64,000 nucleotides of DNA from Aquisalimonas sp. 2447 (GTDB taxonomy: Bacteria; Pseudomonadota; Gammaproteobacteria; Nitrococcales; Aquisalimonadaceae), in NCBI RefSeq assembly GCF_012044895.1, contig NZ_CP050695.1, positions 3,688,501 to 3,752,500 of the forward strand, read 5' to 3'. This document shows positions 1-8,744 of the stretch, piece after piece. The translations under genes were made by a program, and so were the position numbers. How positions within the stretch are numbered: the first letter of the stretch is position 1; the number at the start of each line of letters is the position of its first letter. The notes under the pieces were generated by a model. That model had not been told where the DNA came from. It saw nothing but the letters and a program-made list of their open reading frames with translations, and searched no databases.

Positions 1-618
1 GCGCACCGGGTCGATGGCTTCACGGGTGGGACCGGCAGTGAGCAGAACGTAGCGTCCGGCCAGCAGCGGCCGGGGCAGCACCCCGCCGAGAGCGGCCACC
101 AGGTCCAGGGGCTCCAGCATGCGACCATCCCCGGTTTCGCCACAGGCCTGGTCGCCGGCACCGGGGCCGAAGATCGCCACCTGGCGCTCGGTAAGGGTGC
201 GGACATTGGCCTGGGTGGCCGGATGCGCCCACATGAGCCGGTTCATGGCCGGCGCCACGGCCACCGGGGCATCCGTGGCCAGGCACAATGTGCTGAGCAG
301 ATCGTCGGCAAGGCCATGGGCCAGCCGCGCCAGCACATCGGCGCTGGCCGGGGCGATGAGGACAACATCCGCCCAGCGTGCCAGCTCGATGTGGCCCATG
401 GCCGCCTCGGCATCCGGGTCCAGCAGGCTGGTGTGCACCGGGTTGCCGGACACGGCCTGGAAGGTCAGAGGCCGCACGAACTCCTGCGCCCCCGCGGTCA
501 TGACCACCCGCACCTCGGCGCCGGCGTCGCGCAACCGGCGCATCAGGTCAGCGCTCTTGTAGGCGGCAATGCCGCCGGTCACCCCGAGCAGAATGCGCTT
601 GCCGTCGAGATCGGCCAT
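1..618 (-). CDS. coaBC: CoaBC (Dfp) phosphopantothenoylcysteine decarboxylase / phosphopantothenate-cysteine ligase, 5' part
   Basis: The first 206 codons are present and the frame runs off the left edge. CoaBC makes 4'-phosphopantetheine in coenzyme A synthesis: the N-terminal flavoprotein decarboxylates 4'-phosphopantothenoylcysteine, and the C-terminal domain (mostly outside the window) joins phosphopantothenate to cysteine using CTP. Visible marks are the flavin-binding start [11 protein letters not shown], the active-site His near residue 76 ([10 protein letters not shown]), the APAMN motif, and the substrate-clamp motif [10 protein letters not shown] with its conserved Cys. The frame then enters the ligase linker ([16 protein letters not shown]). 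The ATG at 618 follows AGGGGAT on the minus strand. The gene is divergent from radC, the usual neighbour order in gammaproteobacteria. Confidence 0.97.
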   Translation of the reverse strand, partial: MADLDGKRILLGVTGGIAAYKSADLMRRLRDAGAEVRVVMTAGAQEFVRPLTFQAVSGNPVHTSLLDPDAEAAMGHIELARWADVVLIAPASADVLARLAHGLADDLLSTLCLATDAPVAVAPAMNRLMWAHPATQANVRTLTERQVAIFGPGAGDQACGETGDGRMLEPLDLVAALGGVLPRPLLAGRYVLLTAGPTREAIDPVR

Positions 619-782
619 ATCCCCTTCCACTGATGTCCAGAGTCACTGCAGGAACAAGAGTGTACGGGATCACTGCGGGCGAGCGTAGGGTTACCGGCTC
701 GCCGGATTGCCACGCCCCTCTTGCAGCCGAGGGCGGAACCGGCTAAAAAACCCTCTCCCTCATGGATGACGGAGTAAAGATC

Positions 783-1457
783 ATGCCCATCACGGACTGG
801 CCTGCCGGCGAGCGCCCCAGAGAACGCCTGCTTGCCCACGGCGCCGACGCACTCTCCGACGCCGAACTCCTGGCCATATTCCTGCGCACCGGCAGCCGCG
901 GCGTCAGCGCCGTCGACCTGGCTCGGGACCTGCTCAACCGCTTCGGGGGCCTGCGCGGCCTGCTGGAGGCGGATTATCAGCAGTTCTGCGCGGGCCCCGG
1001 CCTGGGTGATGCCAAGTACGCCCAGTTACAGGCGGTGCTGGCCATGGCTCGACGCTACCTGGCCACCGACCTGGACCGCGGCGATGCGCTCACCAGTCCC
1101 CGGGCGACAACGGCGTATCTGCGCGCGCAGCTGCGCCATCAGACCCGGGAGGTATTCGCCTGTCTGTTCCTGGACAACCGCCACCGGGTGCTGCGCTTCG
1201 AGGAGCTGTTCCAGGGCACCATCGACGCCGCCGCGGTGTACCCGCGGGAGGTGGTACGTCGGGCACTGGCGCTGAATGCAGCGGCGGTGATCGTCGCTCA
1301 CAACCACCCGTCGGGCGTCGCTGAACCCAGCCGTGCGGACGAGCAGATCACCCGGCGACTGCAGGAAGCACTGGCCGTGGTGGATATTCGCCTGCTGGAT
1401 CACTTCGTGGTGGGCGACGGCGAACCGGTATCCTTCGCCGAGCGGGGGCTATTATGA
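783..1457 (+). CDS. radC: RadC-family JAMM/MPN domain protein
   Basis: 224 aa, the usual RadC length. It has the standard N-terminus [17 protein letters not shown], a helix-hairpin-helix-like segment near residues 55-80, and the metal-binding JAMM motif HNHPSG at about 173-178 followed by S-x-A-D. Despite the name, a DNA repair role is not established for the family; the fold is that of a metallohydrolase. An ATG also occurs at 762, but the one at 783 is preferred because GGAG lies 8 bases upstream and family members begin with the ITDWP segment. It is divergent from coaBC. Confidence 0.93.
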   Translation: MPITDWPAGERPRERLLAHGADALSDAELLAIFLRTGSRGVSAVDLARDLLNRFGGLRGLLEADYQQFCAGPGLGDAKYAQLQAVLAMARRYLATDLDRGDALTSPRATTAYLRAQLRHQTREVFACLFLDNRHRVLRFEELFQGTIDAAAVYPREVVRRALALNAAAVIVAHNHPSGVAEPSRADEQITRRLQEALAVVDIRLLDHFVVGDGEPVSFAERGLL

Positions 1458-1488
1458 TGACAAAACCTTGCCATCGGGAGATCGGGCA

Positions 1489-1722
1489 ATGCGCCGCTTC
1501 ACTGACGAACAGGGCCGCGAGTGGGATACCACCGTGGGCCGCGAGTCCTACGGCATGCAGGTGTTCCTGTTCATGCCCCTGGACGGCAGCGGAGTGCGCA
1601 AGGCACTGATGAGGTCGGACACCTGGCTGGACGGCGAGCGGGAGCTGGACGGCATGGATGAGGAAGCGCTGCGGGAGCGGCTGGGCGTGTCGGTGGCGTG
1701 GGAGGACACAGCGTCGATGTAG
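1489..1722 (+). CDS. small conserved hypothetical protein (77 aa)
   Basis: I do not recognise a function. The frame starts at ATG 1489 with GGGAG 8 bases upstream, 31 bp after the radC stop, and has the strong G/C third-position bias of its neighbours. The protein is soluble and acidic: MRRFTDEQGREWDTTVGRES, a hydrophobic stretch MQVFLFMPL, then Asp/Glu-rich helices ending at SM. No signal peptide, membrane segment or metal motif is visible. Position and spacing suggest co-transcription with radC. Confidence 0.65.
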   Translation: MRRFTDEQGREWDTTVGRESYGMQVFLFMPLDGSGVRKALMRSDTWLDGERELDGMDEEALRERLGVSVAWEDTASM

Positions 1723-1762
1723 CGCCGGCCGGGTGCCCGGCGCGGCCTGCGCGGTCAATGAG

Positions 1763-1780
1763 GGTGCATCTTGATGCACC
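1763..1780. repeat. short REP-like palindrome (GGTGCATC-TT-GATGCACC)
   Basis: An 8-bp perfect palindrome with a 2-base centre, GGTGCATC TT GATGCACC. The same 18-mer occurs at 39601-39618 and in inverted form (AA centre) at 39667-39684, so it belongs to a dispersed family. It lies 40 bp after a small gene, in non-coding sequence. Confidence 0.7.
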
Positions 1781-1871
1781 ATGGGAACGGCAACGGCAGG
1801 CGGGCGGGGCGGAACGTCCGGTCCGACTCCTACCGACTTGCAGACCAAGGTGGCTCATCGAGGCCGGTACA

Positions 1872-1945
1872 CCGTGGGAGCGACGTCAGTCGCGACGGCA
1901 AAAGCCGCGTGCTCTGCGATGTCGCGACTGACGTCGCTCCCACGG
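1872..1945. repeat. inverted REP pair, 25-bp arms
   Basis: Two perfectly complementary arms, 1872-1896 and 1921-1945, separated by 24 bases. The left arm contains GTGGGAGCGACGTCAG followed by TCGCGAC; the right arm is its exact reverse complement. Each arm is itself partly palindromic (GCGAC..GTCGC), the REP/BIME architecture of gammaproteobacterial genomes. A diverged single copy, beginning GTAGGAGCGGCGCAAGC, is at 39722-39744. The pair lies downstream of rpoH. Confidence 0.8.
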
Positions 1946-1970
1946 GTTCCTGGCTGATTTCGCGGGGCGA

Positions 1971-1993
1971 TGGCCTGGCGGAGCACCAGGCCA
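1971..1993 (-). terminator. possible rpoH terminator hairpin
   Basis: An 8-bp perfect stem (TGGCCTGG / CCAGGCCA) with a 7-base loop lies 12 bp after the rpoH stop codon. No T-run follows on the minus strand, so it could act as a transcript-end stabiliser or a weak terminator rather than a canonical intrinsic one. Confidence 0.35.
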
Positions 1994-2004
1994 CCACGGC
2001 AGAT

Positions 2005-2874
2005 TCACGCCGCCATGGCCGCCTTGAGCTTGCTCATGGCGTTTTTCTCGAGCTGGCGGACTCGTTCCGCGGACACGCCGTACTTGGCGGCGAGATCCTG
2101 CAGGGTGGTCTTGTTTTCCGCCAGCCAGCGCTGCTGGACGATGTCGCGGCTGCGGTCGTCCAGGCGTTCCACCGCTTCGTGCAGGGACTCCACCTGATGG
2201 TCGTCCCAATCGTCCGACTCGACTTGGGCGGCGGGATCCATACGGCTGTCACTCAGGTACTGTGCCGGCGACCGGGTCACGTACTCGTCGTCATTGTCCG
2301 CGTCCGGCTGCGGATCGAATGCCGTGTCCTGGCCGCTCAGGCGCGACTCCATCTCCAGCACGGTCTCCGGCTTGACGCCGAGGTCACCGGCGACTTTCTG
2401 CACTTCCTCATGCGTCAACCAGCCCAGCCGTTTCTTGCTGCTGCGCAGGTTGAAGAACAGCTTGCGCTGGGCCTTGGTGGTGGCCACCTTGACAATGCGC
2501 CAGTTGCGCAGCACGTACTCGTGGATCTCCGCGCGAATCCAGTGCACGGCGAACGACACCAGCCGCACCTTGACGTCCGGATCGAAGCGCTTCACCGCCT
2601 TCATCAGGCCGATGTTGCCTTCCTGGATCAGGTCGGCCAGCGGCAGGCCATAGCCGTTGTAGCCACGAGCGATGTGGACGACGAAGCGCAGATGCGACAA
2701 CACCAGCTGCCGAGCGGCATCGATGCTTTCGTGATCGCGATACTCCACCGCGAGCTCGTGCTCTTCCTCGGCGCTGAGAACAGGAATCTGGTTCACGGCC
2801 TGGATATAGGCCTCTTCGCTGCCGGCGCGCAGCGGTACGTTGTTGAGAGATACCTGTGTAAGAGCCGTACCCAT
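2005..2874 (-). CDS. rpoH: RNA polymerase sigma-32 factor RpoH
   Basis: 289 aa, close to E. coli RpoH (284 aa). This heat-shock sigma factor directs RNA polymerase to chaperone and protease promoters. Region 2 contains [17 protein letters not shown] and the tryptophan-rich melting segment; the RpoH box QRKLFFNLR, found only in this sigma subfamily, is near residue 130; region 4 has a helix-turn-helix ([16 protein letters not shown]). GGGGGAG lies just upstream of ATG 2874. It follows ftsYEX on the same strand, a common gammaproteobacterial order, and a CIRCE-like operator lies 34 bp upstream. A sigma-32-type promoter at hsp20 (25210) shows a likely target in this window. Confidence 0.97.
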   Translation of the reverse strand: MGTALTQVSLNNVPLRAGSEEAYIQAVNQIPVLSAEEEHELAVEYRDHESIDAARQLVLSHLRFVVHIARGYNGYGLPLADLIQEGNIGLMKAVKRFDPDVKVRLVSFAVHWIRAEIHEYVLRNWRIVKVATTKAQRKLFFNLRSSKKRLGWLTHEEVQKVAGDLGVKPETVLEMESRLSGQDTAFDPQPDADNDDEYVTRSPAQYLSDSRMDPAAQVESDDWDDHQVESLHEAVERLDDRSRDIVQQRWLAENKTTLQDLAAKYGVSAERVRQLEKNAMSKLKAAMAA

Positions 2875-2907
2875 CGTTACTCCCCCTTCATGGCTGCCGC
2901 GTGTATT

Positions 2908-2934
2908 TTAGCAGTCACTTCCTTGGAGTGCTAA
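2908..2934. promoter_or_regulatory. CIRCE-like operator (HrcA site) upstream of rpoH
   Basis: The sequence reads TTAGCAGTC-N9-GAGTGCTAA. The CIRCE consensus is TTAGCACTC-N9-GAGTGCTAA, so 17 of 18 arm positions match and the 9-base spacer is exact. CIRCE is the binding site of HrcA, the repressor of groESL and dnaK in many bacteria. Here it lies 34 bp upstream of the rpoH start, where a repressor could block transcription. HrcA itself is not in the window. The match is seen directly; the regulation is inferred. Confidence 0.75.
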
Positions 2935-3085
2935 ACCCGACAGAAGTTCCAGCGCCGGCACGATTGCAGCGACGATCTGCCGGCGCAACAGACTTACGGT
3001 TATGAGGTTGGCTCCATCCGTTTTCAAGGCTCACATGGCACGGCTTGGCGGCCGTACGCTCATCGCCCAGACCAACGCCAAGGGA

Positions 3086-4048
3086 TCAACGGGGCTCGAT
3101 ATCCGCCAGGTGCCGGCCCACGGCCAGCCAGGAGCCGCAAAGGCCCAGCGCGATCCCGGCCGCCCACAGGGCCAGCGTGCCCTGCAGCCCCAGTCCGGTG
3201 AGCAGCGGGCCGGTCTGATACAGGGATGCCAGGCGCTCCAGCGGCCCACTGAGCAGCAGGCGGCCACCCTCCACCAGCACCGTTGCCAGCACGCCGCCGA
3301 TGATTCCGTACCAGGCGCCCTCGTAGAGGAACGGCCGGCGGATGAACGCGTTGGTGCCACCGATGAGCTTGGTGACCACGATCTCCTCGCGCCGGTTCTC
3401 GATGGCCAGGCGAATGGTATTGCCCACGACCATGATCACCGCCGCGGCCAGGAGAATGACCACCAGCCACGCGGCCCGCCGTGAGAGCTCCATGATCGCC
3501 TGCAGCCGCTGCACCCACTCCAGGTCCAGCCGCGCCGTGTCCACGGCCTCGTGCTCCCCCATCTCCGCGGTGAGTGCCTCGATCTCGTCCGCCGGCGTCC
3601 CGGTGACGGGGTAGACGATGACCAGCGGCGGCAGCGGGTTCTCGTCCAGGAACGCCAGTGCGTCGTCCATGCCGGCCACCGCCTGGAACTCCTCCAGCGC
3701 CTCGTCCGGGCTCACCACCTCCGTGCGCCGGATCGATGTGCGCTCGGCCAGGGAAGCGGCCAGGGCGGCCTGGTCCTCCGGGGACACGTCGGCCTGGAGG
3801 AACAGCGACACCTGGGCGCCGTCGTCCCAGTCGCCGGCGTGGCGCTCCAGATTGTCCAGCAGTAACAGGAAGGCGGCAGGCAGTGCCAGGGCGATGCCGA
3901 GCACGCCGGCGGTCATGATGCTGGCCACGCGGCTACGGGCCAGCCGCCCCAGGGCACCTACCGCGGCGCGGCCATGATCCGACGCCCATACGGTCAGGCG
4001 CGCCCCCATGCGGCTGCCGCTGCGCTGCTTGCGTGCCGGTGCCCCCAT
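3086..4048 (-). CDS. ftsX: cell division protein FtsX
   Basis: 320 aa membrane subunit of the FtsEX ABC-type complex, which links septal peptidoglycan hydrolysis to division. The topology fits FtsX: a first membrane segment near residues 40-65, a periplasmic domain to about residue 195, then three membrane segments (AAWLVVILLAAAVIMVV; YGIIGGVLATVLV; LALWAAGIALGLCG). The cytoplasmic turn NRREEIVVTKLIGGTNAFIRRPF is the family signature. The start lies 3 bp after the ftsE stop, so the two are translated from one transcript. Confidence 0.95.
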   Translation of the reverse strand: MGAPARKQRSGSRMGARLTVWASDHGRAAVGALGRLARSRVASIMTAGVLGIALALPAAFLLLLDNLERHAGDWDDGAQVSLFLQADVSPEDQAALAASLAERTSIRRTEVVSPDEALEEFQAVAGMDDALAFLDENPLPPLVIVYPVTGTPADEIEALTAEMGEHEAVDTARLDLEWVQRLQAIMELSRRAAWLVVILLAAAVIMVVGNTIRLAIENRREEIVVTKLIGGTNAFIRRPFLYEGAWYGIIGGVLATVLVEGGRLLLSGPLERLASLYQTGPLLTGLGLQGTLALWAAGIALGLCGSWLAVGRHLADIEPR

Positions 4049-4051
4049 GGC

Positions 4052-4723
4052 TCAGCCCCCGCCCCCGGTGTCGCCCACCAGCCGGCCTTCGGCAAGACTC
4101 AGATAACGGTGGCCAAGCCGGCGGATCAGCCCCAGGTCGTGACTGGCGATGAGCACCGTGACACCGACGCGGTTGAACGCCTCGAAGAGCCCCATGATCT
4201 CCTCGGAGAGTTCGGGATCCAGATTCCCGGTGGGCTCGTCGGCCAGCAGGATGGGCGGGCGGGTGACCACCGCCCGGGCAATACCGACGCGCTGCTGCTC
4301 GCCACCTGACAGGGTGATGGGATAGGCGGTCTCCCGGTGCAGCAGGCCCACCTTGTCCAGCGCCGCGCGTACACGGCGCCCCAGGTCCCGGTGCGGGACC
4401 CCTGCAATCACCAGCGGCAGGGCCACGTTCTCGAACACGGTGCGATCGTAGAGCAGGCGGTGGTCCTGGAAGATCATGCCCACGCGCCGGCGCAGGTACG
4501 GGATGCGACGGCTGGACAGGCGGCCGAGATCGATGCCATTGAGCACGATCTGGCCGCGGCTGGGCCGCTCCAGCACCGGAATGAGCTTCAGCAGCGTGCT
4601 CTTGCCCGCCCCGGAGTGGCCGGTGAGAAACACCAGCTCGCCCTGCTCGATGCGGAAGGACAGGCCGCTCAGGGCCTCGTAGCCCCCCGGATACTGCTTA
4701 CCGACGCTATCAAACTGGATCAT
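4052..4723 (-). CDS. ftsE: cell division ATP-binding protein FtsE
   Basis: 223 aa ABC ATPase of the FtsEX complex. Walker A is GHSGAGKST (about residues 35-43), the ABC signature is LSGGEQQRVGIARA, and Walker B with the catalytic Glu is ILLADEPTGNLD, followed by the switch histidine in ASHD. The N-terminus MIQFDSVGKQYPGG is typical. It lies between ftsY (29 bp upstream) and ftsX (3 bp downstream), the standard ftsYEX operon. Confidence 0.97.
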   Translation of the reverse strand: MIQFDSVGKQYPGGYEALSGLSFRIEQGELVFLTGHSGAGKSTLLKLIPVLERPSRGQIVLNGIDLGRLSSRRIPYLRRRVGMIFQDHRLLYDRTVFENVALPLVIAGVPHRDLGRRVRAALDKVGLLHRETAYPITLSGGEQQRVGIARAVVTRPPILLADEPTGNLDPELSEEIMGLFEAFNRVGVTVLIASHDLGLIRRLGHRYLSLAEGRLVGDTGGGG

Positions 4724-4752
4724 CGCCTGTCCGATCTACCTTCCATGGCCGG

Positions 4753-5757
4753 TCACTGCTCCAGCGCCTCGCCCAGCAGGGCATCCACGAACTCTTCGGC
4801 GTGGAACGGCCGCAGGTCCTCCGGCCGCTCGCCGACGCCGACGTAACGGATGGGCAGGCCAAGCCGGTGGGCGATGGCGAAGATGACCCCGCCCTTGGCG
4901 GTGCCATCGAGCTTGGTGAGGATGATGCCGGACACACCCACGGCGTCGTGGAAGTGCTGGGCCTGGGACAGCGCGTTCTGGCCGGTACTGGCGTCCAGCA
5001 CCAGCAGGACTTCGTGGGGCGCTGTCTCGTCCAGGCGACCCAGAACACGACGGACCTTGCGCAGCTCCTCCATGAGATTGCCCTGGGTGTGCAGCCGCCC
5101 GGCGGTATCGGCGATGAGCACGTCCACCCCGCGGGCCTGGGCGGCCTGATGGGCGTCATAGATCACCGAGGCGGAATCGGCACCGGTGTGCTGGGCGATC
5201 ACCGGGATACCGGTGCGCTCGCCCCACTGCTGGAGCTGTTCCACGGCGGCGGCACGGAAGGTGTCACCGGCGGCGAGCAGCACGGAGCGGCCTTCCTCGC
5301 GGTAGCGGCTGGCCAGCTTGCCAATGGTGGTGGTCTTGCCGGCGCCGTTGACGCCAACGGTGAGCAGCACGAAGGGTCCGCCGTCATGTTCCGGCACCAG
5401 TGGCGCTTCGCAGGGGGCCAGCACGCCGATCATGTCCTCGCGCAGGGCCTGCATGAGCGCATCCAGGTCCGTCAGCTCCTTGCGGCGGACACGCTCGGTC
5501 ATGCTCTCGATGATGCGGGTGGTCGCTTCCACACCGACGTCTGCCATGAGCAGCCGCGTCTCCAGCTCCTCCAGCAGGTCATCGTCGATGGTCTTGCGGC
5601 CGAGAAAGGCATTGGCCAGCCCCTCGGTGAGTCCGGAGCGGGTCTTGCCCAGGCGCTCGCGCAGACGCCCGAACAGGCCCGGCTTCGCCGCCGCCTCGGT
5701 CTCCCCGGAGTCAGGGCGCGCGTCGTCGCCCTGTTTATTCTTTCTGAACCCGAACAT
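4753..5757 (-). CDS. ftsY: signal recognition particle receptor FtsY
   Basis: SRP-receptor GTPase that docks ribosome-nascent chain complexes to the inner membrane. From ATG 5757 it is 334 aa: a short charged N-terminus (MFGFRKNKQGDDARPD), a four-helix N domain, then the G domain with G1 VGVNGAGKTT, G3 DTAGRLHT and G4 TKLDGTAKGG. The acidic A domain is much shorter than the one of about 200 residues in E. coli. An in-frame GTG lies 15 bases further upstream; ATG is preferred although its ribosome-binding site is weak. First gene of ftsYEX, followed by rpoH, and divergent from the M16 peptidase genes. Confidence 0.95.
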   Translation of the reverse strand: MFGFRKNKQGDDARPDSGETEAAAKPGLFGRLRERLGKTRSGLTEGLANAFLGRKTIDDDLLEELETRLLMADVGVEATTRIIESMTERVRRKELTDLDALMQALREDMIGVLAPCEAPLVPEHDGGPFVLLTVGVNGAGKTTTIGKLASRYREEGRSVLLAAGDTFRAAAVEQLQQWGERTGIPVIAQHTGADSASVIYDAHQAAQARGVDVLIADTAGRLHTQGNLMEELRKVRRVLGRLDETAPHEVLLVLDASTGQNALSQAQHFHDAVGVSGIILTKLDGTAKGGVIFAIAHRLGLPIRYVGVGERPEDLRPFHAEEFVDALLGEALEQ

Positions 5758-5942
5758 GGTTGTGATGGTCACTCCATGAGTGAGTGGTTGGCGTACGCGC
5801 CCGTGGCAGATAACTTACCATTGTGCGCGCCACGAAAGGTCGCCTCCAACGCCGCAGGCGAAGCGTGACCCTACCACTCATGACGCCGTCGGCTCACCAC
5901 GTGTGAGCCACTGACAACGAACACCAACGAGCGACCCTGACC

Positions 5943-7340
5943 ATGATGCGATCCTGCCTCGCCCTGCTCACCGGGGCTGCCCTCTACGCCGGCGCCGCCG
6001 CGGCGACCACGCCGGACATCCACAGCTTCGAGCTGGACAACGGCATGAAAGTCATCGTCAAGCCCGACGAGCGCGCACCGGTTGTCATCAACCAGGTCTG
6101 GTTCCCGGTGGGCTCCAGCCATGAGCAGCCGGGCACCACCGGCGTGGCCCACGCCCTGGAGCACATGATGTTCAAGGGCACCGAGACCCGTGAGACCGGC
6201 ACGTTCTCGCGCACCATCTCCGAGGAGGGCGGGCAGCTCAACGCCTTCACGGGTCGGGACTTCACCGGCTACTACGAGGAGCTTGGCGCGGACCGCCTGG
6301 AGATCGCCATGGAGCTGGAGGCGGACCGGCTGGAGAATATCGTCTTCGACCAGGACGAGTTCGAGCGCGAGATGGAGGTGGTCCAGGAAGAGCGCCGCCT
6401 GCGGGTGGACGACAACCCCATGGGTGTGCTCCGCGAGCGCTTCAACGCCGTCGCCTGGCATCACAGCCCCTACCGCCAGCCCATCATCGGCTGGAAACGG
6501 GACATCGACCAGCTGACCCTGGACGACATCGAGGCGTTCTACGACGACTGGTACGGGGTGAACAATGCCATCCTGGTGGTGGTCGGCAACGTGGATCCGG
6601 ACGAGGTGCGCGCTCTTGCGGACAAACACTTCGGCCCGCTGGAGCCCCGGCCGACGCCCGACATCAAGGATCGCGAAGAGGTCGAGCCACTGGGCGAGCG
6701 CCGGTTGACCGTTCACCACGACAACGCCAACCCCTTCCTGATGATGGGCTATCACGTCCCTTCACTGGCGACCACGGACGACCCGGGCGAGACCTACGCG
6801 CTCAGTGTACTCAGCCAGGTGCTGGACGGCGGCCGCAGCGCCCGACTGCCCACCGAACTGGTGCGCGGACAGGAACTGGCCGCTGGCATCGGCACCAGCT
6901 ACCGCAGCATGGCCCGGCTGGATACGCACTTCGCCATCCACGCACGGCCCACGGGAGAGGTGGAACTGGACGAGCTGGAAGAGGCGGTGCGCGCGGAGGT
7001 CGAGCGCGTCCGCGAGGATGGCATCACCACCGAGGAGCTGGAGCGGGCCAAGGTGCAGCTGCGCGCCGACTACGTCTACCGCCTCGACTCCCTCTCCGGT
7101 CAGGCCATGGAAATCGGTCTGCTGGAGACAACCGGCATCGGCTATCAAGCCATGGAGGAGTTCGAGGAGCGTCTGGAAGCCGTCAGCCGCGAGGATGTCC
7201 AGGAGGTCGCGCAGCGCTACCTGCAGGACAAGCGGCTGACCGTCGGTCATCTGCTGCGCAGCGAGGACGCGGACGACACCCCCACGCTGCCCGGCATGAC
7301 CCCCGGCGCCGACGCCACCGACGACACCACCGGATACTGA
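5943..7340 (+). CDS. M16 family zinc metallopeptidase, catalytic subunit
   Basis: 465 aa with an N-terminal signal sequence (hydrophobic to about residue 21, AAAATTP), so probably periplasmic. The inverted zinc motif HxxEH is intact as H70-ALE-H74 (GVAHALEHMMFKGT), and the downstream ELEADRLENIVF..EVVQEERR segment supplies the third ligand and catalytic support. These proteins resemble the mitochondrial processing peptidase beta subunit and PqqL. The gene is followed 9 bp later by a second M16 protein lacking the motif, so the pair probably works as a heterodimer. The pair lies between ftsY and rsmD, a frequent order in gammaproteobacteria. Confidence 0.93.
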   Translation: MMRSCLALLTGAALYAGAAAATTPDIHSFELDNGMKVIVKPDERAPVVINQVWFPVGSSHEQPGTTGVAHALEHMMFKGTETRETGTFSRTISEEGGQLNAFTGRDFTGYYEELGADRLEIAMELEADRLENIVFDQDEFEREMEVVQEERRLRVDDNPMGVLRERFNAVAWHHSPYRQPIIGWKRDIDQLTLDDIEAFYDDWYGVNNAILVVVGNVDPDEVRALADKHFGPLEPRPTPDIKDREEVEPLGERRLTVHHDNANPFLMMGYHVPSLATTDDPGETYALSVLSQVLDGGRSARLPTELVRGQELAAGIGTSYRSMARLDTHFAIHARPTGEVELDELEEAVRAEVERVREDGITTEELERAKVQLRADYVYRLDSLSGQAMEIGLLETTGIGYQAMEEFEERLEAVSREDVQEVAQRYLQDKRLTVGHLLRSEDADDTPTLPGMTPGADATDDTTGY

Positions 7341-7349
7341 GGAACCGAC

Positions 7350-8726
7350 ATGCTCGCGATCCGACACACCCTGCGCCGTTCGCTGCTGCCGCTTCTGGGC
7401 CTGGCCGTCACCACAATGGCGAGCCCTGCGCATAGCGGCCCCGACATCGAGCACTGGACCACCGACCAGGGACTGGACGTCTACTACGTGCACAGCCCCA
7501 CGCTGCCCATGGTGGATTTGCGGCTGACTTTCGACGCCGGCTCCGCCCGTGACGGCGACACGCCCGGCCTGGCTTCGCTGACCAGCAATCTCCTCAGCGA
7601 GGGCGCGGGAGGCCTCGATACCGGCGAACTGGCACGGCGCTTCGAGGATCAGGGCGCCCGCTTCTCCACCGACAGCGGCCGCGACACCGCGAGCATCAGC
7701 CTGCGAAGCCTGAATGACCCGGACACCCTGAGCGCCGCGGTGGAGGCACTGACCCTGGTGATCAGCGAACCGGACTTCCCCGAGGCCGCCGTGGACCGCG
7801 AGCGGCGGCGCATGCTGGTGAGCCTGCGCAACAGCCGCCAGGATCCCGGGTCTCTGGCCCGGGAGACGTTCTGGGAGGCGCTCTACGGCGACCACCCCTA
7901 CGCCAGCCGCCCCGGCGGCAGCGAAGAAAGCCTGGAGGCCATGGACCGTGACCAGGTAACGGCCTTCTTTGATGATTACTACGTGCGCGAGAATGCCGGC
8001 CTGGCCATCGTCGGCGACCTGAGCCGCGCCGAGGCCGAGGCGGTGGCCGAGCATCTGGGCGGTAGCCTGCGCAGCGGCTCCGCCCCGGAGCCACTGCCGG
8101 AACCGGAACCCTCGGCGAAGGCCGGGGAGACCATCCACATCCCCTTCGGCACCAACCAGAGCCACGTGCTCATGGGCCAGGTGGGTTACCCCCGTGGTGA
8201 CGACGACCACTTCGCCCTGTACACCGGCAATCACATCCTCGGCGGCGGCGGGCTGGTCAGTCGCCTGGCCGAAGAGATGCGCGAGGAGCGGGGCCTGTCC
8301 TACAGCATCGGCAGCCGCTTCTCGCCCATGAAGCAGTCCGGTCCGTTCCTGATCAGCACCCAGATCCGCAGTGACCGTACCCAGGAAGCGCTGGACGTGT
8401 TGCAGAACACGGTGAACGATCTCCGGGACAATGGTCCCGGTGAGGACGAATTGCGACGCTCGGTGCGCAATATCACCGGTAGCTTCCCGCTGCAGCTCGC
8501 CGACAACCGCAGCATCCTCGGCTACGTGGCTACCATCGGCTTCCACGGGCTGCCCCTGGACTACCTTGACCGTTTCCCGGAGCGCATCGAGGCCCTGGAT
8601 GGCGAGACCATCCACGACGCCCTGCAGCGCCGGCTGCAGCCGGACGATTTCGTCACCGTCATTGTCGGCCCCCAGGACGAAGACGGCGAGGAAGCCGACG
8701 AGGACGAACTGGAAGGCGCGGATTGA
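7350..8726 (+). CDS. M16 family peptidase-like protein, non-catalytic partner
   Basis: 458 aa with a signal peptide (LLPLLGLAVTTMASPAHSG). The M16 fold is recognisable (LTFDAGSARDGDTPGLASLTSNLLSEGAGG; later GNHILGGGGLVSRLAEEMREERGLSYSIGS, the conserved glycine-rich and R/Y substrate-binding region). At the place of HxxEH it reads LASLTSNLL, so the zinc site is missing. It resembles the alpha subunit of processing peptidases, which binds substrate while the partner cuts. The C-terminus is strongly acidic (DEDGEEADEDELEGAD). It is translationally close to the catalytic subunit upstream. Confidence 0.92.
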   Translation: MLAIRHTLRRSLLPLLGLAVTTMASPAHSGPDIEHWTTDQGLDVYYVHSPTLPMVDLRLTFDAGSARDGDTPGLASLTSNLLSEGAGGLDTGELARRFEDQGARFSTDSGRDTASISLRSLNDPDTLSAAVEALTLVISEPDFPEAAVDRERRRMLVSLRNSRQDPGSLARETFWEALYGDHPYASRPGGSEESLEAMDRDQVTAFFDDYYVRENAGLAIVGDLSRAEAEAVAEHLGGSLRSGSAPEPLPEPEPSAKAGETIHIPFGTNQSHVLMGQVGYPRGDDDHFALYTGNHILGGGGLVSRLAEEMREERGLSYSIGSRFSPMKQSGPFLISTQIRSDRTQEALDVLQNTVNDLRDNGPGEDELRRSVRNITGSFPLQLADNRSILGYVATIGFHGLPLDYLDRFPERIEALDGETIHDALQRRLQPDDFVTVIVGPQDEDGEEADEDELEGAD

Positions 8727-8744
8727 TCCCGCTACAGTCCGCCC

